This document shows positions 18,802-27,822 of a stretch of DNA of 64,000 nucleotides, piece by piece. Source of the stretch: Brevundimonas sp. UBA6550 (lineage in GTDB: Bacteria > Pseudomonadota > Alphaproteobacteria > Caulobacterales > Caulobacteraceae). The notes below the pieces were generated by a model, which worked only from the letters and a program-made list of their open reading frames with translations, was not told the origin of the DNA and made no database searches. Position numbers and translations under genes: made by a program. Location of the stretch: the NCBI RefSeq assembly GCF_002434505.1, contig NZ_DJKE01000008.1:175300-239299 (forward strand), in the 5' to 3' direction. Position 1 is the first letter of the stretch, and each line of letters opens with the position of its first letter.

Positions 18802-19266
18802 ATGCAACGGGTGAAGTTGGGATCGGCGGTGTCCATCGTCGCGCTGTGCGGCTTTGTCTTCGTGGCGGGTTGCGACCGCCAGCCGGGGCAGCCCCGTCCC
18901 GAATCCACGACCGCCGCACCGACGCCCAAGCCGACAGAGGACACGACGCCTGAAAAGACGGCCGAGACGTCGCCGGCTTCATCGACCCAGGCCTGCTACC
19001 TTTCTGTCGATGGTCAGGTGCGGGTCGAGGGGCCGTGTCTGGTTTTCCCGTTCGGCGATGGCGGATACACGATGAACGCCTGGTCGAACGGCAAGCCGGC
19101 GCAGTCGCATTTCGTGGTCGTCACGACCAATGGTGACGGCACGGCCGACGCCACCTGGAACGCCGATCCCGACGACACGCGCGCTGGCGATCCGCTCGGC
19201 ACGGTCGCATTCGCGGATGGATGCTGGACCAACGACCGCGCCCGGATCTGTGCGGGGATGCGATGA
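18802..19266 (+). CDS. Small predicted lipoprotein
   Basis: 154 residues. The N-terminal hydrophobic signal ends in lipobox 'FVAGC' (Cys about 24), followed by a Pro/Thr/Glu-rich linker (about 25-60) and a compact C-terminal region with four cysteines ('QACYLSVDG', 'GPCLVFPFGDG', 'GCWTND', 'ARICAGMR') that could form disulfides. AAGGGA precedes the start. No family recognised. A short hairpin-like tract (GACAGCC..GGGCCTGTC) follows the stop at about 19269-19290 and may be a terminator. Confidence 0.7.
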   Translation: MQRVKLGSAVSIVALCGFVFVAGCDRQPGQPRPESTTAAPTPKPTEDTTPEKTAETSPASSTQACYLSVDGQVRVEGPCLVFPFGDGGYTMNAWSNGKPAQSHFVVVTTNGDGTADATWNADPDDTRAGDPLGTVAFADGCWTNDRARICAGMR

Positions 19267-19368
19267 GGACGACAGCCTTTCGGGCCTGTCTCGAAGTTGT
19301 AACGAAAGCGTAGCCGTATCGTATTCGCAGCGGCTTAGACGCGGCCCCTTCAACGGGGGATATGCGTC

Positions 19369-21744
19369 ATGGTGTCACGGTTTAAACGTCTGAGTGTGGC
19401 CAGCCTGCTTGCGGGCACGGCTCTGTCGGGATGGGCGGGGGCCGCCGCAGCCGAAACCACGGCCGCCGACCCGGCCGTCGATCAGGTCGTGCAACGGTCG
19501 TCGGTCGATCAGCTGGACGAGATCGTGGTGGTCGGATCGGGTCAGACCCGCTCGGTTTCGACCCTGACGCCGGCCAACCTGGAAACCCTGCCGCCGGGAA
19601 CCAGCGTCCAGAAGGCGCTGAACTTCCTGCCGGGCGTCAGCGCCCAGTCGATCGACGCCCTGGGGGTCAACGAGCAGTCGCTGACCCTGCAGGTGCGCGG
19701 GTTCAACACGACCCACCTGGGCTATACGCTGGACGGCGTGCCGTTGGGCGACGGCGCCTATAACAACTATAACGGCCTGACGATCAGCCGCGCGCTGATT
19801 TCCGAAAACCTGGGCCGCGCCGACCTGGCCACCGGCATCGCCGACCTGGCCATTCCGTCCACCAGCAATCTGGGCGGCGCCCTAATCTACACCTCGCGCA
19901 ATCCCAGCCGTTCGTTCGGCCTGGCCGCCAGCCAGGGCTTCGGCAGCGAGGCGTCCAAGCGCAGCTTCCTGCGTGTGGACACGGGTGAGCACAACGGCTT
20001 CTCGGCCTATGTGTCCGGCCAGTACAGCGAGCAGGACCTGTTCGTGAACCAGGGCGACTACAAGACGTCCTGGGGCCGTCAGTTCAACGGCAAGGCCATG
20101 TACCGCTTCGATCGCGGCGCCATCACCGCCTTCGCCGACCTGTCGCGCACCAACCAGGCGGACGACGCCTATCTGTCCAAGGACATGCTGAACCGGCTGG
20201 GTTGGGACTGGGCCGGCTATGCGCCCGACTGGCAGTCGTATCTGGGCGTCGCCTATTGCGGCGTGACCAATCCGACGGCGACGGCCAAATGCGTTGCGGC
20301 GCCCGCGCCGCAGAAGAATTCGGACGTGACCTTCACCAATGGTCAGATCCTGCGCAACGACGACCTCTATTATCTGGCCGGCGATTACGATCTGACGGAC
20401 AATCTGAAGATTAACGCCAAGGTCTATCGCCATACGGACAAGGGCGCCGGCAACAATTTCATCACCGGCTGGTCCACTCAAGGGACAACGACGACGGCCG
20501 ACGACGTGCCGGTTCAGATCCGCGACACCCGCTACACCATCGATCGCTCGGGCGTGCTGGGCGGCCTGAGCTGGGTCTTCGGTCCCCACCACGTCCAGGC
20601 CGGCTTCTGGTTCGAGGATAACACCTCCAGCGCCGCGCGCTATATCCGCACCGACGTGACCGGACCGTTCAGCCTGGCCCACTATCTGGACGGTCAGCCG
20701 GCCCGCGCCCAGTGGGTGCAGGAGACGGATTGGGAGACGCGTCAGTTCTACATCCAGGACACGCTGTCGCTGCTGAACGACGCGGTGACGGTCGATTTCG
20801 GCTTCAAGAGCACCTACGCCAAGTCGGACGCCAAGGCGATCGACGGCATCGCCGCCACCCCGCCGCCCGCCTCCAGCCAGTTCGCCAGCGGCAGTCTGAC
20901 GGCCAAGGATAACTTCCTGCCCGAGATCGGCCTCCACTGGCAGGTCGCCGAGGGCCATGAACTGTACGCCAGCTATGCCGAGAACATGGCTATGTTCCAG
21001 GGCGGCTTCAAACTGGGCCCGCAGTCGGTGTCGCAGGCGATCTGGGATCTGCAGGGCCAGTATCTGAAGCCTGAGACCTCCAAGAGCTTCGACGCCGGCT
21101 ATCGCTACATCAGCGGGCCGCTTCAGGTCGCGCTGGCGGCCTATCGGGTCAAGTTCGACGACCGGCTGCTGCAATACAATCCGTGCCCGACCAACCAGCA
21201 GCAGAACCCCGGCTGCGGCAACTCCTTCCACAACGCCGGCAGCGTGACCAGCACGGGCGTCGAACTCGGCGTGCTGTGGAAGCCGACCCCCTGGTTCAAC
21301 TGGTATAACTCGGCGTCCTACAGCAAGACGACCTATGACGACGATCTGAACTGGTGCACCACCACCTGCGTGGTCAAGGCGACGGCCGGCAAGCAGCAGG
21401 TCGATACGCCTAAGGAGATGCTGTCCAGCGTGGTCACGGTGAACTGGCGCGGCTTCTCCGGGTCCCTGATGGGCAAATACACGGGCGAGCGGTTCTACAC
21501 CTACACCAACGACCAGGGCTTTGGCGGCTATACGACCTTCGATCTGGGCCTCAGCTACGACCTGAGCGAAGTCGGAGCGACGGGGTTGAAGTTCGCTGTG
21601 AACGTGACCAATCTGACCGACAAGCGCTACGCCTCGAACTTCGACGGCAGCGTCTTCGCGCCGGACGATGCGACGGGCAGCATCGTGGTCTTCCACGCCT
21701 CGGCCCCGCGTCAGGTGTTCGCCACCGTGAGCTACGCCTTCTGA
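19369..21744 (+). CDS. TonB-dependent outer-membrane receptor
   Basis: 791 residues. Signal peptide ends GAAAAE (about residue 30). Plug domain: 'VQKALNFLPGVSAQ', 'LTLQVRGFNTTHLGYTLDGVPLGDG'. The beta-barrel follows with the typical C-terminal 'TNLTDKRYASN' and terminal aromatic 'VSYAF'. Imports a large or scarce ligand using TonB energy; the ligand is not deducible from sequence alone. The downstream secreted metallophosphoesterase (81 bp away, same strand) suggests a phosphorus-containing substrate. GGGGGA precedes the ATG. Confidence 0.92.
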   Translation: MVSRFKRLSVASLLAGTALSGWAGAAAAETTAADPAVDQVVQRSSVDQLDEIVVVGSGQTRSVSTLTPANLETLPPGTSVQKALNFLPGVSAQSIDALGVNEQSLTLQVRGFNTTHLGYTLDGVPLGDGAYNNYNGLTISRALISENLGRADLATGIADLAIPSTSNLGGALIYTSRNPSRSFGLAASQGFGSEASKRSFLRVDTGEHNGFSAYVSGQYSEQDLFVNQGDYKTSWGRQFNGKAMYRFDRGAITAFADLSRTNQADDAYLSKDMLNRLGWDWAGYAPDWQSYLGVAYCGVTNPTATAKCVAAPAPQKNSDVTFTNGQILRNDDLYYLAGDYDLTDNLKINAKVYRHTDKGAGNNFITGWSTQGTTTTADDVPVQIRDTRYTIDRSGVLGGLSWVFGPHHVQAGFWFEDNTSSAARYIRTDVTGPFSLAHYLDGQPARAQWVQETDWETRQFYIQDTLSLLNDAVTVDFGFKSTYAKSDAKAIDGIAATPPPASSQFASGSLTAKDNFLPEIGLHWQVAEGHELYASYAENMAMFQGGFKLGPQSVSQAIWDLQGQYLKPETSKSFDAGYRYISGPLQVALAAYRVKFDDRLLQYNPCPTNQQQNPGCGNSFHNAGSVTSTGVELGVLWKPTPWFNWYNSASYSKTTYDDDLNWCTTTCVVKATAGKQQVDTPKEMLSSVVTVNWRGFSGSLMGKYTGERFYTYTNDQGFGGYTTFDLGLSYDLSEVGATGLKFAVNVTNLTDKRYASNFDGSVFAPDDATGSIVVFHASAPRQVFATVSYAF

Positions 21745-21825
21745 CCCTTACGTCGGCGGCCCCTTTTCGCATCCGCGCGGAAAGGGGCCGTGCCTGATAA
21801 CAGACCGCCTTCTGGAGACGCACCG

Positions 21826-22989
21826 ATGACGATGCCGCGCTGGATGAGAACCCTGGGAGCGATGCTGGCCGCGTCGTGGCTAGGGCTTGCGGGGGGCGCC
21901 CGCGCCCAGGACTTCACCGTCGCGGTGGTGCCGGACACCCAGAACTATTCAGACGTGACGATGGCTCAGCCGCGCGGCGAGGAGACCTTCGCCCTGGAGA
22001 TGCAGTATCTGGCCGATCAGCGCGAGGCCAAGAGCATCGCCTTTGTCACCTTCGTCGGCGACATCGTTCAGCATGGCGACGGGCGTTTCCGTATCGCGGC
22101 CGTGGGCGACGCGCCGGCGCGGATCATGGACACCCGGGCCGAATGGGACATCGCCAACCGCGCCGTTTCGATCCTGAGCCGCAGCGGCGTTCCGTTCGGG
22201 ATGTCGCCGGGCAATCACGACTACGACAACTATTCCTGGTGGTCCGAGCCTGACGGGCCGGGCGCATCGCGGCCCCTGTCCGGCGGTCGCGCCTGGGGCT
22301 TCTATTTCGGGCCGACGTCGCCTCATTTCGTCGGCAGGGACTGGTACGGCGGCGCGTCCGCCAACGGGCTGAACAGTTGGCAGACCTTCGTCGGCGACGG
22401 GCAGCGGTATCTGAATCTGTCGCTGGAGATGGATCCGCCCGCCAGCGTCCTGGACTGGGCCCAGGGCGTCGTGGACGCCCATCCCGGCCTGCCGGTCATC
22501 GTCACCACCCACGAATGGCTGTCGCCCAGCAAGACCGGCGAAACCCAGCGCGGCGACAGCACCGCCAACAGCTTCGCTGGGACCGATCACCTGTCGCCCG
22601 ATCAGGTGTGGGATCGCTTCATCCGCAAGAACCCCATGATCTTCCTGGTGTTGAGCGGCCACGCCTATCTTCCTGCGGTCGACGGGGTCTCGCTGGGCGA
22701 GAACCTGAGGATCGACCGCAACGACGCGGGCCATCCCGTCTATCAGGTGCTTCAGGACTATCAGGCCAATACGGTCGGGCCGGACGGCCAGGCGGGCTCG
22801 GCCAACGGCGGCGGCTGCTGGCTGAGGTTCATCCGCTTCGACGTGACGCGGCGAAAGATGCATTTCTACACCTATTCGCCGCTGCTGGACCGCTACGCCG
22901 GCCGGAACGGCGAGGCGACCTTCGGCGTGGCGCCGGGCCTGTCCGACTTCGAACTGGATTTCCCGCCGCAGATCCCGGTGAAGCGCTAG
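21826..22989 (+). CDS. Secreted calcineurin-like metallophosphoesterase
   Basis: About 387 residues, signal peptide ending GGARAQ. The family blocks are present: 'VAVVPDTQNY' (metal Asp), 'TFVGDIVQHGD' (GDxxxxGD-like), 'MSPGNHDYD' (GNHD), 'VTTHEWL' and 'VLSGHAYLP' (GHxH-like, second His replaced by Tyr). Probably hydrolyses phosphate esters in the periplasm or outside the cell. Start at 21826 (MTMPRW) has GGAG eight bases upstream; an earlier in-frame ATG at 21790 would add a poor signal sequence. Likely co-transcribed with the TonB receptor before it. Confidence 0.85.
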   Translation: MTMPRWMRTLGAMLAASWLGLAGGARAQDFTVAVVPDTQNYSDVTMAQPRGEETFALEMQYLADQREAKSIAFVTFVGDIVQHGDGRFRIAAVGDAPARIMDTRAEWDIANRAVSILSRSGVPFGMSPGNHDYDNYSWWSEPDGPGASRPLSGGRAWGFYFGPTSPHFVGRDWYGGASANGLNSWQTFVGDGQRYLNLSLEMDPPASVLDWAQGVVDAHPGLPVIVTTHEWLSPSKTGETQRGDSTANSFAGTDHLSPDQVWDRFIRKNPMIFLVLSGHAYLPAVDGVSLGENLRIDRNDAGHPVYQVLQDYQANTVGPDGQAGSANGGGCWLRFIRFDVTRRKMHFYTYSPLLDRYAGRNGEATFGVAPGLSDFELDFPPQIPVKR

Positions 22990-23017
22990 GTGGTTCGGAT
23001 TTTGGCTGTGGGGCGGG

Positions 23018-26000
23018 CTACCAGTTGAACTCCAGCCCGATCGCAAACTGTCGGCCGGCCGAGCCTAGCTGGAGCAGTCGCGCCGTCGAACCTTCGTAGG
23101 CCAGGTCGCGCGTGTCCGTCAGGTTGGTCGCCGCGATAGACAATCGTGTCCGCTGGTCGATCCGATAGGTCGCCTGGGCGTCCATATAGCCGGCCGGCCC
23201 GACGACGAAGGCCGAGACGCCGCCGCCCTGAAGGTCCGCCTCGGACCGGAAGGCCGAGCGCCATGACCACGACAGGTTCACCGCCACAGGCCCGCGCTCC
23301 AGATAGGGGTTGATCGACCAGGCCAGGTCGGACACGCCGGTCAGCCGCTCGCCGTTCCCCAGGCGGCTGTGGGTCCAGGTGGCGTTGGCCCAGACGCCCA
23401 GGCCGCCCGGCAGGCGTCGGTGCAGTCCCATCTCCAGCCCGTCGATGCGGGCGCGACCGACGTTGCGCGGCCGCGACATCAGGACGTCGGCGTGGACTGC
23501 GACGCCGGTCCTGGTTTCGAAGACCAGGGTCTCGGTCGCCGTTTCGGTCTGAATGAAGTCGTCGATGGTCTTGTGAAAGACGGCCAGGCTGAAGCTGGTC
23601 CGGCGGCCGGTGATCTCGTAGGACAGGTCGAGGTTGGTCGCGAGATAGGGCGTCAGCGCGGGATTGCCGCCGACGCCGCTGAAGATCACGCCCGGTTCGG
23701 GGCGATCGACCGCCGCCTGACCGTGGACGGCGATGGCCGAGATCAGCACGCTGGCCGGCACGGTGGAGGCGCGCAGATCGGCCAGGGAAGGGCGCGTCAG
23801 GCTGCGCGACGCCGCCAACCGCAGCATCCGGCCGTCGCCGAAATCCGCCGCCAGGTTCAGGCTCGGCAGCATCTGGGCGTCGCGGCGGTCGTGGGCGACC
23901 GGCCGCACTTCGGCGCGTCCCTGCGCGTCGATCATGCGCGCGCCTTCGACGTGGGTGCGGGCGCGCACCAGCCGGAGCCCCGCATTGCCGGACCAGGTCA
24001 GCCCCGCGCCCGATCCCTCGAAGTCGAGCCGGGCATAGGCCGCGCCGACCCGCTCCTGGACGCCATAGCTGTTCTGCAGGTCCGTGCCGGTGGCGACCAG
24101 ATCGCCGGGACGGAACACCACGTCCGCCCGCTCGCCCGGCGCGGCGAACGCCGCCCGCACCCGCGCGAAGTCGCTGACGATCCAGGGGCCGGGACGTGCG
24201 CCGACCAGATCCGAAAAGACGTCGGCGGGGACGGCCGCATCGAACAGTCCGGCGATGCCGTCCGCCTCGTTTCGCAAGGCGGCGCGGCGGTCGCGACGTC
24301 GATAGTCGCGGCTGCGTCGGCCCCACTGTCCCCCCACGCGCAGGCTGGTGAACCGCAGGCCGTCCGACCCCCAGTCCAGCCGGCGCCGCACGTCCAGAGC
24401 GGCGGTCATGTCGTCGTCGCGCGACTCCACCGCTCGGATCGCCAGCTGCGCCAGCGTCAGCCGCGACGGGTCCAGCAGATCGAACTCGGTCGTCAACCGC
24501 GCAGCTTTCCGCCGGTCCGCCGCATCGGCCAGATCGAAGGCGTAGCCGACGCCTTCGGGTGACTGGACCGACAACCGTTCCAGAGGCGTCTCCAGAACCG
24601 AATGGGCGCTGGACAGGCTGACGCGCGGGACCAGGCGCCAGTCGCCGTGCTCGATTTCGGCGCCAATGGAGGCGGCCAGGTTCAGATGCGACTGGTCGGA
24701 GAATTCGGTGTTGTTGTCGATGCGGCCATCGACGACCCGGCCGGCGACGACGACGCCGTCGCGCACCTGAACGGCGCCGCCCGGCCGCATCAGTCGCTCG
24801 CCCAGGCCGAAGACCAGCCGATCCTCCTGTATGGCGTTGTCGAAGGTGGACGCCAGGGCGTCGAAGTCGAAGCGAACGCCCGGCCTGGCCTGCCAGTCGG
24901 CGCCCAGGAAGGCGCTGCGTCTGCGGCGATCCTCCTGCTCGACCGTGGTGCGCACATCGTTGGGAACGGCGATCGTGCGCCCGTCCAGCATCTGCTCGCC
25001 ATAGCGCATGATCTGGAAACGATCGTAGCGCACCGCCCGGCCTTCCTGAGACAGGCCCGCGACCACGCCGAAGGCGCCGCCCGGCGACACCCAGCGGCCG
25101 GCCAGCGACCCATCGGGGCCGAGATCGGGCCGCCGTTCGGAGGCTTCGGCGCCCAGCCGCGCCGTCAGGAAGGGTGCGCCGTCCAGGCCGCCCTGCGTCT
25201 GGATGTCGATGTTGGAGCCGATGCCGCCGTCGGGCAGGTCGGCGGCGGCGGATTTGGTCAGCCTGGCGCCCGCCAACAGATCCACCGACAGGGCGCGAAA
25301 GCGGAACTGGCGCCCGCTCTGGGTCGAGTTGCGGATGTTCTCGTTGAAGGCCACCGGCGCGCCGTTCAGGGTCACGGACTGGAACAGGGGGCCCAGGCCC
25401 CGCACGCTGACGAACTGGCCCTCGCCGACCTCGCGCTCGATGGCCACGCCCGGCACGCGCTGAAGCGCCTCGGCCAGGTTGGCGGACGGCAGGTCGCCAA
25501 TCCGTTCCGCCGACACGCCGTCGGAGATCACGTCGGCGTCGCGCTTATGACGAAGCGCGCGGTCGATCTGGTCCGACAGTCGCCCCACGACCTCGACCGC
25601 CTCCACCTCGGTCGCGGCGACGGGCGCGACGGCGCGGTGCGTGGGGGCGGGGCGTCTGACGTCTGGGCGACGGGGCTCGACCCACAGGCGCACGCCCCGG
25701 GCGCCGACGAGCCGATAGCGCAGATCGGTGCCCTGCAGCATGGCGTCCAGCGCCGCGCGCCAACTCATGCGGCCGTGGACCGCGCGGGTGCGGACCTCCC
25801 GACCCGGATGTTGCACGAAGGCCAGTTCGCAGCCCGCCTGAAGACACAGGTGCAGCAGGGCGGACGGCGCGGCCTGGCTGTCGATGTCGAAGGTCTGGAT
25901 CGCAGCCCCCGTCTGGGCCTGGGCTGGCAGGGCCGCCGCGAGCACGAGCAGGACGCCGGTCGCGGCCAGCGCACGGCCTTCGCCGCGTCGCGCGCCGACG

Positions 26001-26026
26001 GGCAGCGATGCAGCGAGGGATATCAA
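23018..26026 (-). CDS. STN-domain TonB-dependent transducer/receptor
   Basis: 1002 residues. A signal peptide (ending ALPAQAQ) is followed by a secretin/TonB short N-terminal (STN) domain at about 40-115 ('FDIDSQAAPSALLHLCLQAG', 'ALDAMLQGTDLRY'), the hallmark of receptors that signal through FecR/FecI. Then the plug ('LAEALQRVPGVAIERE', 'FVSVRGLGPLFQSVTLNG') and a long barrel ending 'GLEFNW'. It lies 86 bp after fecR on the same strand, completing a sigma/anti-sigma/receptor cassette. Ligand binding outside would release the sigma factor and induce the transport genes (Fec paradigm). Confidence 0.9.
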   Translation of the reverse strand: MISLAASLPVGARRGEGRALAATGVLLVLAAALPAQAQTGAAIQTFDIDSQAAPSALLHLCLQAGCELAFVQHPGREVRTRAVHGRMSWRAALDAMLQGTDLRYRLVGARGVRLWVEPRRPDVRRPAPTHRAVAPVAATEVEAVEVVGRLSDQIDRALRHKRDADVISDGVSAERIGDLPSANLAEALQRVPGVAIEREVGEGQFVSVRGLGPLFQSVTLNGAPVAFNENIRNSTQSGRQFRFRALSVDLLAGARLTKSAAADLPDGGIGSNIDIQTQGGLDGAPFLTARLGAEASERRPDLGPDGSLAGRWVSPGGAFGVVAGLSQEGRAVRYDRFQIMRYGEQMLDGRTIAVPNDVRTTVEQEDRRRRSAFLGADWQARPGVRFDFDALASTFDNAIQEDRLVFGLGERLMRPGGAVQVRDGVVVAGRVVDGRIDNNTEFSDQSHLNLAASIGAEIEHGDWRLVPRVSLSSAHSVLETPLERLSVQSPEGVGYAFDLADAADRRKAARLTTEFDLLDPSRLTLAQLAIRAVESRDDDMTAALDVRRRLDWGSDGLRFTSLRVGGQWGRRSRDYRRRDRRAALRNEADGIAGLFDAAVPADVFSDLVGARPGPWIVSDFARVRAAFAAPGERADVVFRPGDLVATGTDLQNSYGVQERVGAAYARLDFEGSGAGLTWSGNAGLRLVRARTHVEGARMIDAQGRAEVRPVAHDRRDAQMLPSLNLAADFGDGRMLRLAASRSLTRPSLADLRASTVPASVLISAIAVHGQAAVDRPEPGVIFSGVGGNPALTPYLATNLDLSYEITGRRTSFSLAVFHKTIDDFIQTETATETLVFETRTGVAVHADVLMSRPRNVGRARIDGLEMGLHRRLPGGLGVWANATWTHSRLGNGERLTGVSDLAWSINPYLERGPVAVNLSWSWRSAFRSEADLQGGGVSAFVVGPAGYMDAQATYRIDQRTRLSIAATNLTDTRDLAYEGSTARLLQLGSAGRQFAIGLEFNW

Positions 26027-26112
26027 CGGCGGGCCTCGGGCAAGACAGGAACCGTGAAGGCCTTAACGCAGCCGCGTGACAAGTCCGCGAAGCGGCGGGG
26101 TCGCGCCGGGTC

Positions 26113-27111
26113 CTATTCGCGCCTGACGATCCGGCGCCCGTCGTCGGCGGTCTCGATGCGGATGGGCAGAAGCGCGGTCAGGCGCTGCTCCAGCGGCTGC
26201 GGCCCCTCCAGCGGCAGGACCACAGTGACGCGCGTGCGGCCCAGGGCGGGGTCGGCCAGGATCAGCGGATGATCGCCATAGCGTGCCGCCGAGGCGATCA
26301 CCTGCGAGAGCGGAGCGTCCTGGAACACCAGCCGCCGCTGGCGCCAGGCCGTGGCCATGTCCACGTCGGCGTTCGTCTTGCGCACACCGGGCTGTCCCGG
26401 CCGAAAGTCCGCTTGTTCGCCGGGCGACAGGACCAGCGCGTCGTCCAGCGCGTCCTTGGCGCCGACATCGCGCATCGAGATGGCCACCCGGCCCTGCAGC
26501 AGCGACACCCGGGCCGCGTCGCCGGTCAGGGCTGTCACGAACCGGGTGCCGGTCACGATCACGTGGCGATCCGCGACCGCCACATGGAAGGGGCGCGCCG
26601 TATCGTGGGCGACGTCGAAATAGGCGGCGCCGCGCTCCAGCGTGGCGCGTCTGGCGTCGCGCCCCAGGGCGACGCGCACGGCCGAACCGGCGTCCAGCGT
26701 CATGTGCGATCCGTCGTCCAGGGCGACGTCGGTGATCCCGCCCGGCGCGCTTTCGTACAGGCGCGCCTCAGGCGCGGCCGTCATCATCGGGACCAGAACC
26801 GCCGCGCCGACCGCTGCTACGACCACGCCCCCGGCCAGGGCGCCGGTCAGGACGGAACGCCGGACCACCGGCGCTCGACGCGAGGATCGCAGCGCCGCCA
26901 AATCGTCGGCGAAGGCGCCTTTCAGCGGTTCCAGCGCGGCCTGATCCGCCTTGGCCTGCCGATACTGGCGCAGGTGATCGGGGTCCGCCTCGAGCCAGGC
27001 CAGCAGGGCCGCCTGCTCGCGCGCGCCGACGCCCGGCCGCGCCATGCGGGCCAGCCACGCCTCGGCCGTCCGGGGACGTCGCGCGAGCGGAATGTTCAGG
27101 CGCTGCAGCAT
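26113..27111 (-). CDS. FecR-family anti-sigma / sigma regulator
   Basis: 332 residues. An N-terminal cytoplasmic FecR_N-type segment ('AEAWLARMARPGVGAREQAALLAWL', about 15-60) is followed by a single transmembrane helix at about 86-112 (LTGALAGGVVVAAVGAAVLV). The periplasmic FecR domain reads 'DVALDDGSHMTLDAGSAV', 'LERGAAYFDVAHD' and 'VTGTRF', with a C-terminal region that should contact the STN domain of the receptor encoded next. Separated from the sigma gene by 87 bp. Confidence 0.92.
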   Translation of the reverse strand: MLQRLNIPLARRPRTAEAWLARMARPGVGAREQAALLAWLEADPDHLRQYRQAKADQAALEPLKGAFADDLAALRSSRRAPVVRRSVLTGALAGGVVVAAVGAAVLVPMMTAAPEARLYESAPGGITDVALDDGSHMTLDAGSAVRVALGRDARRATLERGAAYFDVAHDTARPFHVAVADRHVIVTGTRFVTALTGDAARVSLLQGRVAISMRDVGAKDALDDALVLSPGEQADFRPGQPGVRKTNADVDMATAWRQRRLVFQDAPLSQVIASAARYGDHPLILADPALGRTRVTVVLPLEGPQPLEQRLTALLPIRIETADDGRRIVRRE

Positions 27112-27198
27112 CGGCGTGGCGATCTCCTCTTCACCGGGCGTCGCGGTCCGCCGTCGCGACCCGTCTTGAAACCTACAACGATCCGAAGGCGCGACACC

Positions 27199-27777
27199 TC
27201 AGTCATCGCGCGATTTCTTCAGTTGACGGAGCGCTTCGGCGATATGTTTCTCGACCATGCTGACCGAGACGCCCAGCCGGCCGGCGATCTGGCGATAGGT
27301 CAGGTTTTCGAAACGATGCAGCAGAAAGGCGTCGCGCGTCTTTGGCGGCAGGGCGCGGATCACGGCGGCGGCGGCGGCCAGGTTCTGGCGTCGTATCAGG
27401 CCGTCTTCGGCGTCGGGCGTTTCGCTGGCGATGGCCTGGGGGCCGTCGACCAGATCGTTGATGTCGTGGGGGCTGCGCCGCGCCGTCTCCCGTCCCGCGG
27501 CCTTCCAGCGGTCCAGCTGAAGGTTGCGTGCGATCACGAAGAGCAGGGGGCGAGCATCGGCGGCGCCCAGGTCGTGGCCCGCACGGTGGAAGCGAACGAA
27601 CGCCTCCTGCACCAGGTCCTCGGCGTCGGCGTCGCCGCGCGTCTTGCGTTGCAGATAGGCGATCAGGTCGGTGCGCAGCCGTTCGATCTCGCCCGCCCCC
27701 GAACCCTGCGGCGCACGCGCAAAGACGCCCCCTCCGGCGGAGGGAGCGTCTCGGCGAGGCGAGCGCGAGGGGATCAC
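27199..27777 (-). CDS. FecI-type ECF sigma factor
   Basis: 192 residues. Region 2: 'ADAEDLVQEAFVRFHRA', 'FVIARNLQLDRWKAAGRE'; region 4: 'ALPPKTRDAFLLHRFENLTYRQIAGRLG', 'SVSMVEKHIAEALRQL', the latter with the 'VEKHI' signature of FecI-like sigmas. An N-terminal extension of about 30 residues is Arg/Pro rich, so the true start may be internal. Directed by FecR, it likely transcribes one or both neighbouring TonB receptors. It lies 45 bp after the upstream receptor gene. Confidence 0.9.
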   Translation of the reverse strand: MIPSRSPRRDAPSAGGGVFARAPQGSGAGEIERLRTDLIAYLQRKTRGDADAEDLVQEAFVRFHRAGHDLGAADARPLLFVIARNLQLDRWKAAGRETARRSPHDINDLVDGPQAIASETPDAEDGLIRRQNLAAAAAVIRALPPKTRDAFLLHRFENLTYRQIAGRLGVSVSMVEKHIAEALRQLKKSRDD

Positions 27778-27822
27778 GCGCCCGCCAGCCGGTCGGGGTT
27801 CGACGTCGGGGTCACAGGTGCG